A stretch of 64,000 nucleotides of DNA from Streptomyces sp. NBC_01276 (GTDB lineage Bacteria; Actinomycetota; Actinomycetes; Streptomycetales; Streptomycetaceae), in assembly GCF_041435355.1 (NCBI RefSeq), contig NZ_CP108442.1, positions 682,001 through 746,000 on the forward strand, written 5' to 3'. The position numbers and the translations under genes were made by a program. Shown here one piece after another: positions 1-12,192 of the stretch (within the stretch, counting starts at the first letter, position 1; each line of letters opens with the position of its first letter). A model generated the notes under the pieces. That model did no database searches and was not told where the DNA came from. It worked only from the letters and a program-made list of their open reading frames with translations.

Positions 1-247
1 CCTCTACGACGCCGACCCCGACAAAACCGGCCACACCACCACCCGCCACGGCGGCTTCCTCTACGACGCAGCCGACTTCGACCCCGAATTCTTCGGACTC
101 AGCCCCCGCGAAGCCCTCGCCACCGACCCCCAGCAACGCCTCCTCCTCGAAACCGCCTGGGAAGCCGTAGAACGCGCCGGCATCGACCCCACCACCCTCC
201 GCGGCACCCGCACCGGCGTCTTCACCGGCATCATGTACAACGACTAC
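1..247 (+). repeat. Intra-PKS repeat copy A (KS N-terminal part)
   Basis: Bases 1-247 match 5131-5377 with no difference seen by eye (offset 5130). The segment is very rich in C and poor in G on the coding strand, unlike the flanking KS sequence. It covers the start of the conserved KS region and stops abruptly after the codons for MYNDY, which suggests recent conversion or duplication between adjacent modules. Confidence 0.85.
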
Positions 248-3200
248 GGTTCACGGCTGACCACCGCCCCGGAGGAGCTGGACGGGTACCTGCGCAACGG
301 CAGCTACGGCAGCGTGGCCTCGGGCCGGATCTCGTACACGCTGGGGCTGGAAGGGCCCGCGATCAGCGTCGACACGGCCTGCTCCTCCTCCCTCGTGGCC
401 GTCCACCTGGCGGCCCAGGCACTGCGCAACGGGGAGTGCGGACTGGCCCTGGCCGGCGGCGTGACCGTCATGGCGACACCCAACACCCTCATCGAGTTCA
501 GCCGCCAGCGCGGCCTGTCGGAGGACGGCCGGTGCAAGGCCTTCTCCGCGGACGCGGACGGAACGGGATTCTCCGAAGGTACGGGGCTACTGCTGCTGGA
601 GAGGCTCTCCGACGCTCGGCGCAACGGTCACCAGGTCCTCGCGGTGATCAAGGGCAGTGCCGTCAACCAGGACGGCGCCAGCAACGGCCTCACCGCACCC
701 AACGGCCCCGCCCAGGAACGCGTCATCCGCCAGGCCCTCGCCTCCGCCCGCCTCCAGCCGGCCGACGTGGACGCCGTGGAGGCGCACGGCACGGGCACCC
801 GTCTCGGCGACCCCATCGAAGCCCAGGCCCTCCTCGCCACCTACGGCCAGAACCGCCCCACCGACCAGCCACTGCGCCTGGGCTCCCTCAAATCCAACAT
901 CGGCCACACCCAGGCCGCCGCAGGCGTCGCCGGCATCATCAAAATGGTCATGGCCATGCACCACGGCCTCCTCCCCAAAACCCTCCACGCCGACGAACCC
1001 AGCCCCCACATCGACTGGACCGCCGGAGCCGTCACCCTCCTCGACCGTGCAGCACCCTGGACCACTCCCGACGGCCGCCCGCGCCGTGCCGCTGTCTCCT
1101 CCTTCGGCATCAGCGGCACCAACGCCCACCTCATCCTGGAGGCGGCCGAGCCGGCCGCGGAGGGCGCCCGCCCGGAGGATGACAGGCCCGACACCGGCGG
1201 CCCGCTGCCGTGGGTGTTGTCGGCGCCCCACCCCGAGGCGCTACGGGAACAGGCGGCGCGACTGCGTGACATGGTCGCCACCGGGCCGGCACCGCGCCCG
1301 GCGGAAGTGGGCCGCTCGCTGGTGGTCACACGGACTTCCTTCGATCACCGTGCGGCGGTCGTGGCCGAGGACATCGACGGGTTCCTCGAAGGGCTCGACG
1401 CCCTCGCCCTCGGCGCCACACACCCCCGCCTCGTCCAGGCGAAGGCCACCGATCAGGGCCGCCTGGCCTTCATGTTCACGGGGCAGGGCAGCCAACGCCC
1501 CCGGATGGGCCACGAGCTCTACACCACCTACCCCGTCTACGCCCGGACCTTCGACACCATCTGCGAGGGAATGGACCCCCACCTCCCCCGCCCGCTGCGC
1601 GAGGCCGTATTCGAGGACACCGAGCTCCTCCGGCAGACCCAGTACGCCCAACCCGCCCTCTTCGCCCTCCAGATCTCCCTCTACCGCCTCATCGAATCCT
1701 GGGGAATCACCCCCGACCACCTCACCGGACACTCCATCGGCGAAATAGCCGCCGCCCACATCGCAGGCGTCCTCACCCTCCCCGACGCCACCACCCTCAT
1801 CACCACCCGCGCCCGCCTCATGCAACACCTCCCCACCGGCGGCACCATGACCGCCATCCAGGCCGGGGAAGCAGAGGTGGCACCCCTCCTCGCCCCACAC
1901 ACCGGGCAGGTGTCCATCGCCGCCGTCAACGGACCCCGCTCGACCGTCATCTCAGGCGAAGACGAAGCCGTCACCGCCATCACAGCCCAGCTGCCCGCCG
2001 GCACCAAGACGACCCGTCTCAACGTCTCGCACGCGTTCCACTCCCCCCTCATGGAACCCATGCTCGAAGCATTCCGTGAGACCGCACGCTCCCTCACCTA
2101 CCACCCGCCCACCATCCCCATCGTCTCCACCCTCACCGGCACCCTCCTCACCACCGAAGAAATCACCGACCCCGAACACTGGATCAACCACGCCCGCCAA
2201 CCCGTCCGATTCCACAACGCCCTCCACACCCTCCACGCAAACGGCGTCACCACCTACCTCGAAATAGGACCCGACGCCACCCTCACCACCCTCGCCCAAC
2301 ACACCAACACCACCGCCACCCACATCCCCACCCTCCGCAAAAACAAGCCCGAACCCCACACCCTCACCACCGCACTCACCACCCTCCACACCACCACCAA
2401 CCACCCCATCAACTGGAACAACCTCTACAACCCCAACACCCCCACCACACCCCTCCCCACCTACCCCTTCCAACGCCAACGCCACTGGATCAACACCCCG
2501 GTGACGGTGGGGAACCTGGGGTCGGCCGGCCTCTCCGCGGCCGAACATCCGCTGCTGGGTGCGGCCGTGGAGCTCGCCGGCGAGGAGGGCCACCTGTTCA
2601 CCGGGCGGCTGACGCCGACGAGGCAGCCGTGGCTCGCCGACCACGCCGTCCTCGGCACCCCGCTCCTCCCCGGCACGGCGATGCTGGAGCTGGCACTCGT
2701 AGCGGGCTCACGACTCGACGCGCCCGTGGTGCGGGACCTGACCCTGGAGGCGCCGCTCGCACTGCCGGACGGCGTGGCAGTGGACATCCAGCTCAGGGTG
2801 GGGAGCGCCGACACCGAGGGGACGCGGCCGGTGCGGCTGTACTCCCGCCGCGAGGGCGCCTCCGCATGGTCCCGGCACGCCAGTGGCACCCTCGCCCCCG
2901 CGACCCGGACCGCCGCGGGCGGGGGCATCGGGGCCACGTGGCCGCCCACGGGCGCGGTGGCCCTAGACCTCGACGGGGCGTACGAGCGCCTGGCTGATCA
3001 CGGCTACGCGTACGGGCCCGCGTTCCAGGGGCTGCGCGCCGCGTGGCGGCTCGGCGACGAGACCTTCGCGGAGCTGTCCCTCCCCGGGGAGGCAGGGTCG
3101 GGCGACTTCGCGTTGCACCCGGCGCTGCTCGACTCCGCCCTGCACACCGTCGCTCTGGCGGGCCTCGGAGCGGCTCGCGGGGCGCAGCTGGTCCGGCTCC

Positions 3201-6200
3201 CCTTCGTCTGGTCCGATGTCGTCCTGCACGGCGGCGGCGCCACGCGCCTGCGGGCCCGGCTGGCTCCGGCGGCCGGGGACGACGACGTGGTGCTGACGGT
3301 GACCGACGTGTCCGGCCGGCCGGTGCTGTCCGCCGCGTCACTGACGGTGCGGGACGTGGATGCCGGTGCCCTCAGGGCCGGCCGCGGGCCGCACGACTCC
3401 CTGTTCCGCCTGGAGTGGTCGGCGGCCGCCCCGGCCCTCGACGCGGCTCCTGCCTCCGCGCCCCCGGTCGTGGTGCACCGCGTGGCGGCGACCGTCGGCG
3501 CGGGCGGGCCGGAGCAGCTCCGGGCTGTGCTCGGCGAGGCGCTCGGCGCGGTCCACGACCACCTCGCCGCTGCAGACCCGGATCAGCGGCTGGTCGTGGT
3601 CACCAGGAACGCGACCACGGCGGACGCGGTCGACCCGGTGGCCGCCGCGGTGTGGGGTCTGGTGCGTTCGGCCCAGGCCGAACACCCCGGCCGGTTCGTC
3701 CTCCTCGACATCGACGGCGACGACGACATCGACTGCGAGCCCTCCCCCGAAGCCCTGCACAGTGCCGTCACCACCGGCGAGACCCAACTCTCCTTGCGGG
3801 GAGGTCAGTTCCTGGTTCCCCGCCTGACGAAGGCCGGGGAAGCAGAGGGCTCGATCCCGGCCCTGGCCCCCGAGGGGACGGTGCTGATCACCGGGGGCAC
3901 CGGAACGCTCGGCGCCCTCCTGGCCCGCCACCTCGTCACCGAACACGGCGTACGCCACCTCCTCCTCACCAGCCGCCGCGGCCCCGCCGCCCAAGGCGCC
4001 GACACCCTCACGGCCGAACTCACCGCGCTCGGGGCCGGGGTCACGGTGGCCGCGTGCGACGTCTCGGACCGGGAGGCGCTGAGCGCCCTGCTCGCCACCG
4101 TCCCCGCGGACCACCCCCTCACGGCGGTCGTGCACACCGCGGGCACCACCCACGACACCACCATCGAAACCCTCACCCCCCACGACCTCCACACCGTCCT
4201 CCACCCCAAAACCGACGCCGCCCACCACCTCCACGAACTCACCCGGAACACAAACCTCACCGCATTCGTCCTCTACTCCTCCATCGCCGGCACCCTCGGC
4301 ACCCCCGGACAGGCCAACTACGCCGCCGCCAACACCTACCTCGACGCCCTCGCCACCCACCGACACGCCCAAGGCCTCCCCGCCACCTCCCTCGCCTGGG
4401 GACTCTGGGACGTGGCCGGCGGCATGGCGAGCGCTCTGGACGCGGGTGACCTCACCCGGCTGGGGCGGCTGGGCATCGCGCCGTTCGACGCCCGGGAGGG
4501 ACTCGCCCTCTTCGACGCGGCCCTCCGTTCGCGGGACGCGGTACTCGTGCCCGCCCGGCTGGACACGGTCTCGCTCCGCGGTCAAGCGGAGCACGCCCCG
4601 GCCGTTCTACGGGGCTTCGTACGGACCCCGGCCGTCCGGCCGACCGGCCGAACCGGCTCCTCGCTGGAGCGGGACCTGGCCGGGCTCACGGAGGAGCAGC
4701 GCCAGACCAGGCTGGAGGAACTGGTCCGGGACGCGGCCGGCGGCGTACTCGGTTACAGCGCGGGGCAATCCGTGCAGGCGGAGGCCGAGTTCCACCGGCT
4801 CGGTTTCGATTCGCTGATGGTCGTGGAACTGCGCAACCGCCTGAACGCGGCCACCGGACTCCGTCTGTCCAGCACCGTCGCCTTCGACCACCCCACCCCG
4901 CACGCCCTCGCCGCACACCTGCGCGAACAGCTCACCGGAACCACCAGCCCTGTCGAACCCGCCACCACCACACCCGCGGGCACCGGGGACGACGACCCGA
5001 TCGTCATCGTCTCCATGGCCTGCCGCTACCCCGGCGGAGTCACCACCCCCGAAGACCTCTGGCACCTCATCGCCACCGAAACCGACGCCATCGGCCCCTT
5101 CCCCACCGACCGCGACTGGAACACCGAAGACCTCTACGACGCCGACCCCGACAAAACCGGCCACACCACCACCCGCCACGGCGGCTTCCTCTACGACGCA
5201 GCCGACTTCGACCCCGAATTCTTCGGACTCAGCCCCCGCGAAGCCCTCGCCACCGACCCCCAGCAACGCCTCCTCCTCGAAACCGCCTGGGAAGCCGTAG
5301 AACGCGCCGGCATCGACCCCACCACCCTCCGCGGCACCCGCACCGGCGTCTTCACCGGCATCATGTACAACGACTACGCGTCCAGACTGCACTCGATGCC
5401 GCCTGAGCTGGAGGGCTACCTCACCAGCGGCAGCGCGGGCAGCGTGGCCTCGGGCCGGGTGTCGTACACGCTGGGGTTCGAAGGCCCGGCGATCACGGTC
5501 GACACGGCCTGCTCGTCCTCACTCGTGGCACTGCACCTGGCGGCGCAGGCGCTGCGCAACGGGGAGTGCGGACTGGCCCTGGCCGGCGGCGTGACCGTCA
5601 TGGCGACGCCGACCACCTTCATCGAGTTCAGCCGGCAGCGCGGGCTGTCGGAGGACGGCCGGTGCAAGGCCTTCTCCGCGCAGGCCGACGGCACCGGCTG
5701 GAGCGAAGGCGCGGGCCTGCTCCTGCTGGAGCGGCTCTCCGACGCTCAGCGCAACGGCCACCGGGTCCTCGCCGTCGTCCGGGGCAGCGCCGTCAACCAG
5801 GACGGCGCCAGCAACGGCCTCACCGCACCCAACGGCCCCGCCCAGGAACGCGTCATCCGCCAGGCCCTGGCGAACGCCCGCCTGGCGCCCTCGGACGTCG
5901 ACGCCGTCGAGGCGCACGGCACGGGCACCCGTCTCGGCGACCCCATCGAGGCACAGGCCCTCCTCGCCACCTACGGCCAGAACCGCCCCACCGACCAGCC
6001 ACTGCGCCTGGGCTCCCTCAAATCCAACATCGGCCACACCCAGGCCGCCGCAGGCGTCGCCGGCATCATCAAAATGGTCATGGCCATGCACCACGGCCTC
6101 CTCCCCAAAACCCTCCACGCCGACGAACCCAGCCCCCACATCGACTGGACCGCCGGAGCCGTCACCCTCCTCGACCGTGCAGCACCCTGGACCACTCCCG

Positions 6201-9200
6201 ACGGCCGCCCGCGCCGTGCCGCTGTCTCCTCCTTCGGCATCAGCGGTACCAACGCCCACCTCATCCTCGAACAGCCCGAGTCCGCGCAGGACCCACAGCC
6301 CGTCCAGGACTCCCCCGGCGTGACGCCCTGGGTGGTGTCGGCGAAGAGCGAAGCGGCCTTGCGTGACCAGGCCCTCCGCCTGCACGAACACGTCACCGCG
6401 CATCCCGGGACCCCCATCGCGGAGACCGGCCGCTCCCTGGCCCTGACCCGCACCCGCTTCCCGCACCGGGCGGGCATCATCGGCAGCGACCGCGAGGAAC
6501 TCCTCGCAGGCCTCGACGCCCTCGCCCACGGCGAAACCCACCCCGGCCTCACCCTCGGACACACCACCGACCACGACGGCCGGCTCGCCTTCATGTTCAC
6601 CGGGCAGGGCAGCCAACGCCCCCGGATGGGCCACGAGCTCTACACCACCTACCCCGTCTACGCCCGGACCTTCGACAGCGTCTGCGAACACCTCAACCCC
6701 CACCTCCCCCGGACGCTGCAGCACGCCCTCCTGGAAGACACCGAGCTCCTCCGGCAGACCCAGTACGCCCAACCCGCCCTCTTCGCCCTCCAGATCTCCC
6801 TCTACCGCCTCATCGAATCCTGGGGAATCACCCCCGACCACCTCACCGGACACTCCATCGGCGAAATAGCCGCCGCCCACATCGCAGGCGTCCTCACCCT
6901 CCCCGACGCCACCACCCTCATCACCACCCGCGCCCGCCTCATGCAACACCTCCCCACCGGCGGCACCATGACCGCCATCCAGGCCCCCTACACCGACATC
7001 GCCCCTCTACTGACCCCCGACCTCGCCATCGCCGCCATCAACGGACCCCGGCACACCGTCGTCGCCGGCACCGAGGAAGCCACCACCCACTTCCTCGGCC
7101 AACTCCCCTCGACCATCAAAACCACCCGCCTCAACGTCTCCCACGCATTCCACTCCCCCCTCATGGAACCCATGCTGGAGGAATTCCGGCACGCCCTGCA
7201 GAAACTCACCTACCACCCGCCCACCATCCCCATCGTCTCCACCCTCACCGGCACCCTCCTCACCACCGAAGAAATCACCGACCCCGAACACTGGATCAAC
7301 CACGCCCGCCAACCCGTCCGATTCCACGACGCCCTCCACACCCTCCACGCAAACGACGTCACCACCTACCTCGAAATAGGACCCGACGCCACCCTCACCA
7401 CCCTCGCCCAACACACCAACACCACCGCCACCCACATCCCCACCCTCCGCAAAAACAAGCCCGAACCCCACACCCTCACCACCGCACTCACCACCCTCCA
7501 CACCACCACCAACCACCCCATCAACTGGAACAACCTCTACAACCCCAACACCCCCACCACACCCCTCCCCACCTACCCCTTCCAACGCCAACGCCACTGG
7601 ATCAACACCCCGGTGACGGTGGGGGACGCCACCGATTTCGGTCTCGGTGCCGCCGATCACCCGCTGCTCGGTGCGGATCTCCAGCTCGGGGACGGACAGG
7701 GGCACCTCTTCACCGGGCTGCTGTCGTTGCGCAATCACCCCTGGCTGGCCGACCACGCGGTGCACGGCACGGCCGTACTGCCCGGCACCGCCTACGTCGA
7801 TCTGGCGCTGTGCGCGGGTGCCCGTACCGGGCACACCCTCGTGGAGGAACTGACCCTGGAAGCACCACTCGTGGTACCCGAAGACTCCTCCGTCCAGCTG
7901 CAGTTGCTGCTCGGCGAGCCCGACGACACCGGGCGGTGCCGGCTGACCGTCCACTCCCGGACCTCCGTGGCGGCCGGACCCGACGGAACCGACGGGTCCC
8001 CCTGGACCCGGCACGCGGTCGGTGTCCTGCTCCGGCCGGAGGAGGTGGAGCAGGACGCGTCCACCGCCCCCACCCCCTGGCCCCCGGCCGGGGCGACGCG
8101 GGTGCGCGCCGAGGAGGTGTACGAGCTGCTGGACGCCCGCGGCCAGGACTACGGGCCCGGTTTCCGTGGCCTGAAGGACGTGTGGCGGGCCGGAGGGGAG
8201 CTGTTCGCCACGGTGGAGCTGCCCGAGGCGCTGCGCGGTGACGACGCCCTGTTCGCCGTGCACCCGGCACTCCTGGACGCCGCCCTGCACCCCCTGGGCC
8301 TGCGGGCCGCGGACGGCCGTGCCGGCGACGGCGAGGGCGAAGGCGAGGACGAGGACGGTGGCGTGCTGCGGCTGCCGTTCGCGTGGAACGGGATACGGCT
8401 GCACGCCGCGGGCGCCGCGTCCGTCCGGGTGCGGATCTCTCCGTTGCCGGCGGGGTCCGTCGCCCTGGAGCTCACGGACACCTCGGGCGCGCCGGTCGTC
8501 ACGGTGGGCTCGTTGACCCTGCGCCCTTTCGACGCACGGCAGTTGCGCTCGTCCGCGGACTCACACCGGGATTCCCTGTTCGACGTGGAGTGGGTGTCCG
8601 TCGACCCGGACGGGCGGCAGTCGCAGGACGTTCCCGAGGCCGTCGTCGTGTCCTTCGGCTGCTCGGCGGAGCCCGGTGAGGACGCGGTCGCCCTGGCGCA
8701 CCGCAACGCTCAGGACGCGCTGTCCGCCGTCCAGCGGTGGATCGCGGAGGACCGGACCGATGGCGCGCGGCTCGTGTGCGTGACCCGACGGGCCGTGGCG
8801 GCGCGTCCGGGTGACGGTGTCGACGGGCTCGGTGCCTCGACGGTGTGGGGTCTGGTGCGTTCGGCCCAGGCCGAACACCCCGGCCGGTTCGTCCTCCTCG
8901 ACATCGACGGTGACAGCGACGTCGCCACCGGCACCGACGGGCCGACGCCCGAGGTCCTTCATGCCGCCCTCGCCACCGGGGAGCCGCAACTCGCCCTGCG
9001 CGACGGGATGTTCCTCACGCCGCGACTGGTCCGTGCCGCTCCGGCGGACACGGCCTCGGACGCCCCCCGCTTCGATCCCGAGGGGACCGTGCTGGTCACC
9101 GGTGGCACCGGCACGCTCGGCGCCCTCCTGGCCCGCCACCTCGTCACCGAACACGGCGTACGCCACCTCCTCCTCACCAGCCGCCGCGGCCCCGCCGCCC

Positions 9201-10417
9201 AAGGCGCCACCGAACTCACCAACGAACTCACCGCACTCGGCGCCCACGTCGCCCTCACCGCCTGCGACGTCTCCGACCGCCGGGCACTCACCACCCTCCT
9301 CGACGCCATTCCCCCCACCCACCCCCTCACCGCCGTCATCCACACCGCGGGCACCACCCACGACACCACCGTCCAATCCCTCACCCCCCACCACCTCCAC
9401 ACCGTCCTCCAGCCCAAAACCGACGCCGCCCACCACCTCCACGAACTCACCCAGGACAAGAACCTCACCGCGTTCGTCCTCTACTCCTCCATCGCCGGCA
9501 CCCTCGGCACCCCCGGACAGGCCAACTACGCCGCCGCCAACACCTACCTCGACGCCCTCGCCACCCACCGACACACCCAAGGCCTCCCCGCCACCTCCCT
9601 CGCCTGGGGACTCTGGGCGGAGGAGAGCGACCTCACCCGCTCGCTCGGAACGAGCGAGCGCGCCCGGCTGGGCCGGATGGCCATCGCGGCGATCCCCTCG
9701 GCCGAGGGGCTGACGCTGTTCGATGCCTGTCTCGCACGCGGCGCCGCGCTGTCGGCTCCCGTACGGCTCGACATGAGGGAGCTGCGCGACCGCTCGGCGG
9801 CGGGCGAACTCCCCGGCCTGTACCGGGGTCTGGTGCGGGCGTCGGCCGCCGGTACACCCGCGGCCACCCGGACCTCCGGCGCCGCGGCCACCGGGGTGCG
9901 GGAGCAGCTCATGGGCATGGACGCGGACGAACGCGCCCGGTTCCTGGCCGAGCTGGTGCACCGTCAGGTCGCGCAGGTCCTGGGGCACGCCTCGCCGGCC
10001 GCGGTGGAGGCCGGGCGCGGTCTGCTGGACATGGGAATCGACTCGCTGTCCGCCGTCGAGCTGCGCAACCGCCTGAACGGGGCGACCGGGTTGCGGCTGC
10101 CGACGACGCTGGCCTTCGACTACCCGACGCCCGCCGCGATCGCCGAGCACCTGCGGGAGAGGCTCGCCGAGGAGGTGCCGAGCGCGGCCCTGTCATCGCT
10201 CGACGCCCTGGAGGCGGGCTTCGAGGAGATCTCCGGCGACGCGGACCAGCGGTCCCGCGTGCGGGCCCGGTTGGAGGCGTTCCTGACCAGGCTCGCCACC
10301 GCCTCGGAGGGGCCGGACGGCACGCCCGCCCCGGACGGACGGGCGGCCTTCCCCGACGGGCTGGATGCCGCCGCCGACGAGGACCTCTTCGAATTCATCG
10401 ACAGCGACCTCGACTGA
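1..10417 (+). CDS. Type I modular PKS, 3' part (two KS-AT-DH-KR-ACP modules)
   Basis: The reading frame is open from base 2, so the gene enters from the left; 3471 residues are visible. The methionine at 233 lies inside a ketosynthase and is not a start. First module: KS (lacking about 90 N-terminal residues, active Cys in DTACSSSL, then EAHGTGT and [10 protein letters not shown]), AT about 485-830, DH 848-1130 ([10 protein letters not shown] and [10 protein letters not shown]), KR 1290-1475, ACP 1570-1640 (GFDSL). Second module: KS 1665-2090, AT 2195-2535, DH 2548-2850, KR 3022-3205, ACP 3315-3390 (GIDSL), then an acidic C-terminal docking region ending [11 protein letters not shown]. Both ATs have GHSIGE and HAFH, the malonyl-CoA signature. 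Both KRs keep the last Asp of the B-type LDD motif (THD), so two successive trans double bonds (a diene) are expected. There is no TE; the docking tail suggests transfer to the PKS at 18897. Loading and earlier modules lie outside the window. Confidence 0.95.
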   Translation, partial: LYDADPDKTGHTTTRHGGFLYDAADFDPEFFGLSPREALATDPQQRLLLETAWEAVERAGIDPTTLRGTRTGVFTGIMYNDYGSRLTTAPEELDGYLRNGSYGSVASGRISYTLGLEGPAISVDTACSSSLVAVHLAAQALRNGECGLALAGGVTVMATPNTLIEFSRQRGLSEDGRCKAFSADADGTGFSEGTGLLLLERLSDARRNGHQVLAVIKGSAVNQDGASNGLTAPNGPAQERVIRQALASARLQPADVDAVEAHGTGTRLGDPIEAQALLATYGQNRPTDQPLRLGSLKSNIGHTQAAAGVAGIIKMVMAMHHGLLPKTLHADEPSPHIDWTAGAVTLLDRAAPWTTPDGRPRRAAVSSFGISGTNAHLILEAAEPAAEGARPEDDRPDTGGPLPWVLSAPHPEALREQAARLRDMVATGPAPRPAEVGRSLVVTRTSFDHRAAVVAEDIDGFLEGLDALALGATHPRLVQAKATDQGRLAFMFTGQGSQRPRMGHELYTTYPVYARTFDTICEGMDPHLPRPLREAVFEDTELLRQTQYAQPALFALQISLYRLIESWGITPDHLTGHSIGEIAAAHIAGVLTLPDATTLITTRARLMQHLPTGGTMTAIQAGEAEVAPLLAPHTGQVSIAAVNGPRSTVISGEDEAVTAITAQLPAGTKTTRLNVSHAFHSPLMEPMLEAFRETARSLTYHPPTIPIVSTLTGTLLTTEEITDPEHWINHARQPVRFHNALHTLHANGVTTYLEIGPDATLTTLAQHTNTTATHIPTLRKNKPEPHTLTTALTTLHTTTNHPINWNNLYNPNTPTTPLPTYPFQRQRHWINTPVTVGNLGSAGLSAAEHPLLGAAVELAGEEGHLFTGRLTPTRQPWLADHAVLGTPLLPGTAMLELALVAGSRLDAPVVRDLTLEAPLALPDGVAVDIQLRVGSADTEGTRPVRLYSRREGASAWSRHASGTLAPATRTAAGGGIGATWPPTGAVALDLDGAYERLADHGYAYGPAFQGLRAAWRLGDETFAELSLPGEAGSGDFALHPALLDSALHTVALAGLGAARGAQLVRLPFVWSDVVLHGGGATRLRARLAPAAGDDDVVLTVTDVSGRPVLSAASLTVRDVDAGALRAGRGPHDSLFRLEWSAAAPALDAAPASAPPVVVHRVAATVGAGGPEQLRAVLGEALGAVHDHLAAADPDQRLVVVTRNATTADAVDPVAAAVWGLVRSAQAEHPGRFVLLDIDGDDDIDCEPSPEALHSAVTTGETQLSLRGGQFLVPRLTKAGEAEGSIPALAPEGTVLITGGTGTLGALLARHLVTEHGVRHLLLTSRRGPAAQGADTLTAELTALGAGVTVAACDVSDREALSALLATVPADHPLTAVVHTAGTTHDTTIETLTPHDLHTVLHPKTDAAHHLHELTRNTNLTAFVLYSSIAGTLGTPGQANYAAANTYLDALATHRHAQGLPATSLAWGLWDVAGGMASALDAGDLTRLGRLGIAPFDAREGLALFDAALRSRDAVLVPARLDTVSLRGQAEHAPAVLRGFVRTPAVRPTGRTGSSLERDLAGLTEEQRQTRLEELVRDAAGGVLGYSAGQSVQAEAEFHRLGFDSLMVVELRNRLNAATGLRLSSTVAFDHPTPHALAAHLREQLTGTTSPVEPATTTPAGTGDDDPIVIVSMACRYPGGVTTPEDLWHLIATETDAIGPFPTDRDWNTEDLYDADPDKTGHTTTRHGGFLYDAADFDPEFFGLSPREALATDPQQRLLLETAWEAVERAGIDPTTLRGTRTGVFTGIMYNDYASRLHSMPPELEGYLTSGSAGSVASGRVSYTLGFEGPAITVDTACSSSLVALHLAAQALRNGECGLALAGGVTVMATPTTFIEFSRQRGLSEDGRCKAFSAQADGTGWSEGAGLLLLERLSDAQRNGHRVLAVVRGSAVNQDGASNGLTAPNGPAQERVIRQALANARLAPSDVDAVEAHGTGTRLGDPIEAQALLATYGQNRPTDQPLRLGSLKSNIGHTQAAAGVAGIIKMVMAMHHGLLPKTLHADEPSPHIDWTAGAVTLLDRAAPWTTPDGRPRRAAVSSFGISGTNAHLILEQPESAQDPQPVQDSPGVTPWVVSAKSEAALRDQALRLHEHVTAHPGTPIAETGRSLALTRTRFPHRAGIIGSDREELLAGLDALAHGETHPGLTLGHTTDHDGRLAFMFTGQGSQRPRMGHELYTTYPVYARTFDSVCEHLNPHLPRTLQHALLEDTELLRQTQYAQPALFALQISLYRLIESWGITPDHLTGHSIGEIAAAHIAGVLTLPDATTLITTRARLMQHLPTGGTMTAIQAPYTDIAPLLTPDLAIAAINGPRHTVVAGTEEATTHFLGQLPSTIKTTRLNVSHAFHSPLMEPMLEEFRHALQKLTYHPPTIPIVSTLTGTLLTTEEITDPEHWINHARQPVRFHDALHTLHANDVTTYLEIGPDATLTTLAQHTNTTATHIPTLRKNKPEPHTLTTALTTLHTTTNHPINWNNLYNPNTPTTPLPTYPFQRQRHWINTPVTVGDATDFGLGAADHPLLGADLQLGDGQGHLFTGLLSLRNHPWLADHAVHGTAVLPGTAYVDLALCAGARTGHTLVEELTLEAPLVVPEDSSVQLQLLLGEPDDTGRCRLTVHSRTSVAAGPDGTDGSPWTRHAVGVLLRPEEVEQDASTAPTPWPPAGATRVRAEEVYELLDARGQDYGPGFRGLKDVWRAGGELFATVELPEALRGDDALFAVHPALLDAALHPLGLRAADGRAGDGEGEGEDEDGGVLRLPFAWNGIRLHAAGAASVRVRISPLPAGSVALELTDTSGAPVVTVGSLTLRPFDARQLRSSADSHRDSLFDVEWVSVDPDGRQSQDVPEAVVVSFGCSAEPGEDAVALAHRNAQDALSAVQRWIAEDRTDGARLVCVTRRAVAARPGDGVDGLGASTVWGLVRSAQAEHPGRFVLLDIDGDSDVATGTDGPTPEVLHAALATGEPQLALRDGMFLTPRLVRAAPADTASDAPRFDPEGTVLVTGGTGTLGALLARHLVTEHGVRHLLLTSRRGPAAQGATELTNELTALGAHVALTACDVSDRRALTTLLDAIPPTHPLTAVIHTAGTTHDTTVQSLTPHHLHTVLQPKTDAAHHLHELTQDKNLTAFVLYSSIAGTLGTPGQANYAAANTYLDALATHRHTQGLPATSLAWGLWAEESDLTRSLGTSERARLGRMAIAAIPSAEGLTLFDACLARGAALSAPVRLDMRELRDRSAAGELPGLYRGLVRASAAGTPAATRTSGAAATGVREQLMGMDADERARFLAELVHRQVAQVLGHASPAAVEAGRGLLDMGIDSLSAVELRNRLNGATGLRLPTTLAFDYPTPAAIAEHLRERLAEEVPSAALSSLDALEAGFEEISGDADQRSRVRARLEAFLTRLATASEGPDGTPAPDGRAAFPDGLDAAADEDLFEFIDSDLD
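2093..2512 (+). repeat. Intra-PKS repeat copy A (AT C-terminal part)
   Basis: This 420-bp tract is nearly identical to 7205-7624; I saw two base differences. It encodes the end of the AT and the post-AT linker up to [12 protein letters not shown] second tract shared by the same AT pair is 1616-1864 with 6737-6985. Codons are almost all ACC, CAC, CCC, CTC and AAC, with very little G. Confidence 0.85.
5131..5377 (+). repeat. Intra-PKS repeat copy B (KS N-terminal part)
   Basis: Second copy of the KS segment at 1-247. The same C-rich style continues upstream here to about base 4860 (end of the preceding ACP), so the homologous tract probably also extends left of the window edge in the first module. 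Confidence 0.85.
7205..7624 (+). repeat. Intra-PKS repeat copy B (AT C-terminal part)
   Basis: Second copy of the tract at 2093-2512 (offset 5112). Identity ends a few bases after the codons for INTPVTVG, where the DH domains of the two modules diverge. Confidence 0.85.
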
Positions 10418-10436
10418 CCGGTCCGGTTCACCATGG

Positions 10437-10470
10437 GGGCGGATCGGCGGCACCGGCCGCCGGTCCGCCC
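10437..10470. terminator. Possible terminator after first PKS
   Basis: Two 14-base arms (10437-10450 and 10457-10470) can pair with one G-U wobble around a six-base loop, 20 bases after the PKS stop. No T tract follows, as is usual in Streptomyces. The rest of the 226-bp gap holds the leader of the following P450 and no gene. Confidence 0.45.
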
Positions 10471-10643
10471 TCCGGCATTTCCTCCCGCACCTCCATTCGC
10501 CACCCGGTCCGCTGCCGCAATCCACGGAAATGGCGTACCGGAAAGGAGCGGGTAAGCCGGTGGTTAGCGCGGGCTGTGACGCTGGAAACACCCACGCGCC
10601 TCACCATGGTGATGCGGGTCCCTACCGCAAAGGAAGAATCCCG

Positions 10644-11855
10644 ATGACCGCACGGATTCCCGTCCCGTTCACCTTCACCGAGATCAGAGGCCTCGACCTC
10701 GACCACAGTTACCGGGAACTCCTGGAGCACGGGCGTCCCGTATGGGTCACCCCTCCGTACGGGGAGAACGCGTGGCTGGTGAGCCGGTACGAGGACATCA
10801 AGTCGGTCCTCGGGGACCAGCGGTTCAGCCGGGCCGCCGCCCAGGGCCGTGACGAGGCGCGCGTGGCGCCCGTGCCCATCGGGGGCAGCATCATGGGGGC
10901 GGACGGGGCGGAGCACAGCCGGCTGCGCCGTCTGGTTTCCAAGCCGTTCTCCAACCGCGGAATCGAGCAGCTGCGGCCGCGGATCTCGCAGGTGGCGGAG
11001 GAGCTGATCGACGACATGGCCAAGGAGGGTTCGTCGGCCGATCTCGTGACCGCGTTCACGAATCCGTTCGCCGCCCTGAACATCTGTGAGCTCCTGGGCG
11101 TGCCGTACGCGGAGCGGGACCGGTTCCAGAGCCGCATGCAGTGCTTCTTCGGCCGGACGGAGCTGTCGAACGACGAGATCGCGGTCGAACTGGGAGAGCT
11201 GCGCGCCTACGTCCACGAGCTGATCGAACGCCGTCGTGCCGAGCCCGGCGACGACCTGATCAGCGGCATGCTGGAGGTCGCCGCCGACGGCGCCTACACC
11301 GACGAGGAGCTCCTCGACCTGGTGTACATGCTGCTGATCGGCGGCTACGACACTCCGGCGTCCCAGCTGGCGTCCATCATGTACACGCTGCTGTCGCACC
11401 CCGGTCAGGCGCGGCTGCTCCGGGAGAACCCGGAGATCGTGGCGCAGGCCGTGGACGAGTTGCTGCGCTTCGTCCCGCTCGTCTCGCACACGGTGTTCGC
11501 CCGGTACGCGACGGAGGACGTGGAGATCGGCGGGCAGCTGATCAGGGCCGGTGAGCCGGTGCTGTGCGCCACGCCGGCGGGGAACAAGGACCCGCGGGCG
11601 TTCGAGAACCCGGACGAGCTGGATCTGCGGCGGGAGGGGAGGACCCACCTGTCCCTGGGGCACGGGGTGCACCACTGCACGGGTGCGGCCATGGCGCGGC
11701 TGGAGCTCCAGGTGGCGGTCCTCGCCCTGCTGAACCGTTTCCCCGACCTGCGGCTCGACGTGGCTCCCGAGGACGTGGCGTGGCTGAAGGGCATGCAGAT
11801 CAGGACCCTCGGTTCGCTTCCGGTGGCGTGGGGCGCCGGCGGCAGCGGGTCCTGA
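10644..11855 (+). CDS. Cytochrome P450, putative tailoring oxidase
   Basis: The protein has 403 residues, normal for a soluble bacterial P450. Visible motifs are the I-helix GGYDTP (usual acid-Thr pair), the K-helix ELLR, and the heme loop LGHGVHHCTG with the Cys thiolate; the usual Phe that opens this loop is Leu. The ATG at 10644 follows AGGAAGA. The gene stands between the first PKS and the tetronate cassette, so a late oxidation of the polyketide (epoxidation or hydroxylation, as AbyV does for abyssomicin) is likely, but substrate and position cannot be read from sequence. Electrons could come from the ferredoxin at 11965-12192. The gene is convergent with that ferredoxin and they share a strong terminator. 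Confidence 0.92.
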   Translation: MTARIPVPFTFTEIRGLDLDHSYRELLEHGRPVWVTPPYGENAWLVSRYEDIKSVLGDQRFSRAAAQGRDEARVAPVPIGGSIMGADGAEHSRLRRLVSKPFSNRGIEQLRPRISQVAEELIDDMAKEGSSADLVTAFTNPFAALNICELLGVPYAERDRFQSRMQCFFGRTELSNDEIAVELGELRAYVHELIERRRAEPGDDLISGMLEVAADGAYTDEELLDLVYMLLIGGYDTPASQLASIMYTLLSHPGQARLLRENPEIVAQAVDELLRFVPLVSHTVFARYATEDVEIGGQLIRAGEPVLCATPAGNKDPRAFENPDELDLRREGRTHLSLGHGVHHCTGAAMARLELQVAVLALLNRFPDLRLDVAPEDVAWLKGMQIRTLGSLPVAWGAGGSGS

Positions 11856-11858
11856 GTG

Positions 11859-11918
11859 CCCGTACCGACAGCGAAGCCCCGGAGGCCTGGGCCTCCGGGG
11901 CTTCGCTGTCGGTACGGG
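11859..11918. terminator. Bidirectional terminator between convergent P450 and ferredoxin
   Basis: A perfect inverted repeat with 28-base arms (11859-11886 and 11891-11918) around a four-base loop sits directly after the P450 stop and before the end of the convergent ferredoxin gene. It can serve both transcripts. Confidence 0.85.
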
Positions 11919-11964
11919 TGGGGGCGGGGGCGGTACGGGTCGGAGCGGGTCGGGGCGGGGGTCG

Positions 11965-12192
11965 CTACCGGCCGGGGCCGGCGCCGAACGTGATGGCCCG
12001 GGCGGGACAGAGGTCCACGGCTTCGCGGACCGCTTCGTGTTCCCCGGGGGCGGGGCGGGGATCCACCACGACGACGTACCCCTCGTCGTCCTGGTCGAAG
12101 ACGGCGGGGGCGTTGTAGGCGCACTGGGCCGCCCCGATGCAGGTCTCCCGGTCGGCCGTGACCCGGGGGCCGCCGCGCTCCTCGTCGTTCAC
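11965..12192 (-). CDS. Ferredoxin, [3Fe-4S] type, partner of P450
   Basis: A 75-residue protein with the CIGAAQC cluster segment and a distal LCPARAI Cys-Pro, the pattern of the small [3Fe-4S] ferredoxins that feed actinomycete P450s. The GTG start at 12192 overlaps the TGA of the upstream P450 gene in a GTGA junction, so the two are translationally coupled and probably work as a pair. It may also serve the P450 at 10644. No ferredoxin reductase is in the window, so a general cellular reductase is presumably used. Confidence 0.92.
   Translation of the reverse strand: MNDEERGGPRVTADRETCIGAAQCAYNAPAVFDQDDEGYVVVVDPRPAPGEHEAVREAVDLCPARAITFGAGPGR

Noticed and set aside
233..235. ATG at 233 as start of the first PKS
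   Set aside because: The same frame is open and conserved KS sequence back to base 2; the ATG is the Met of IMYNDY inside the KS.
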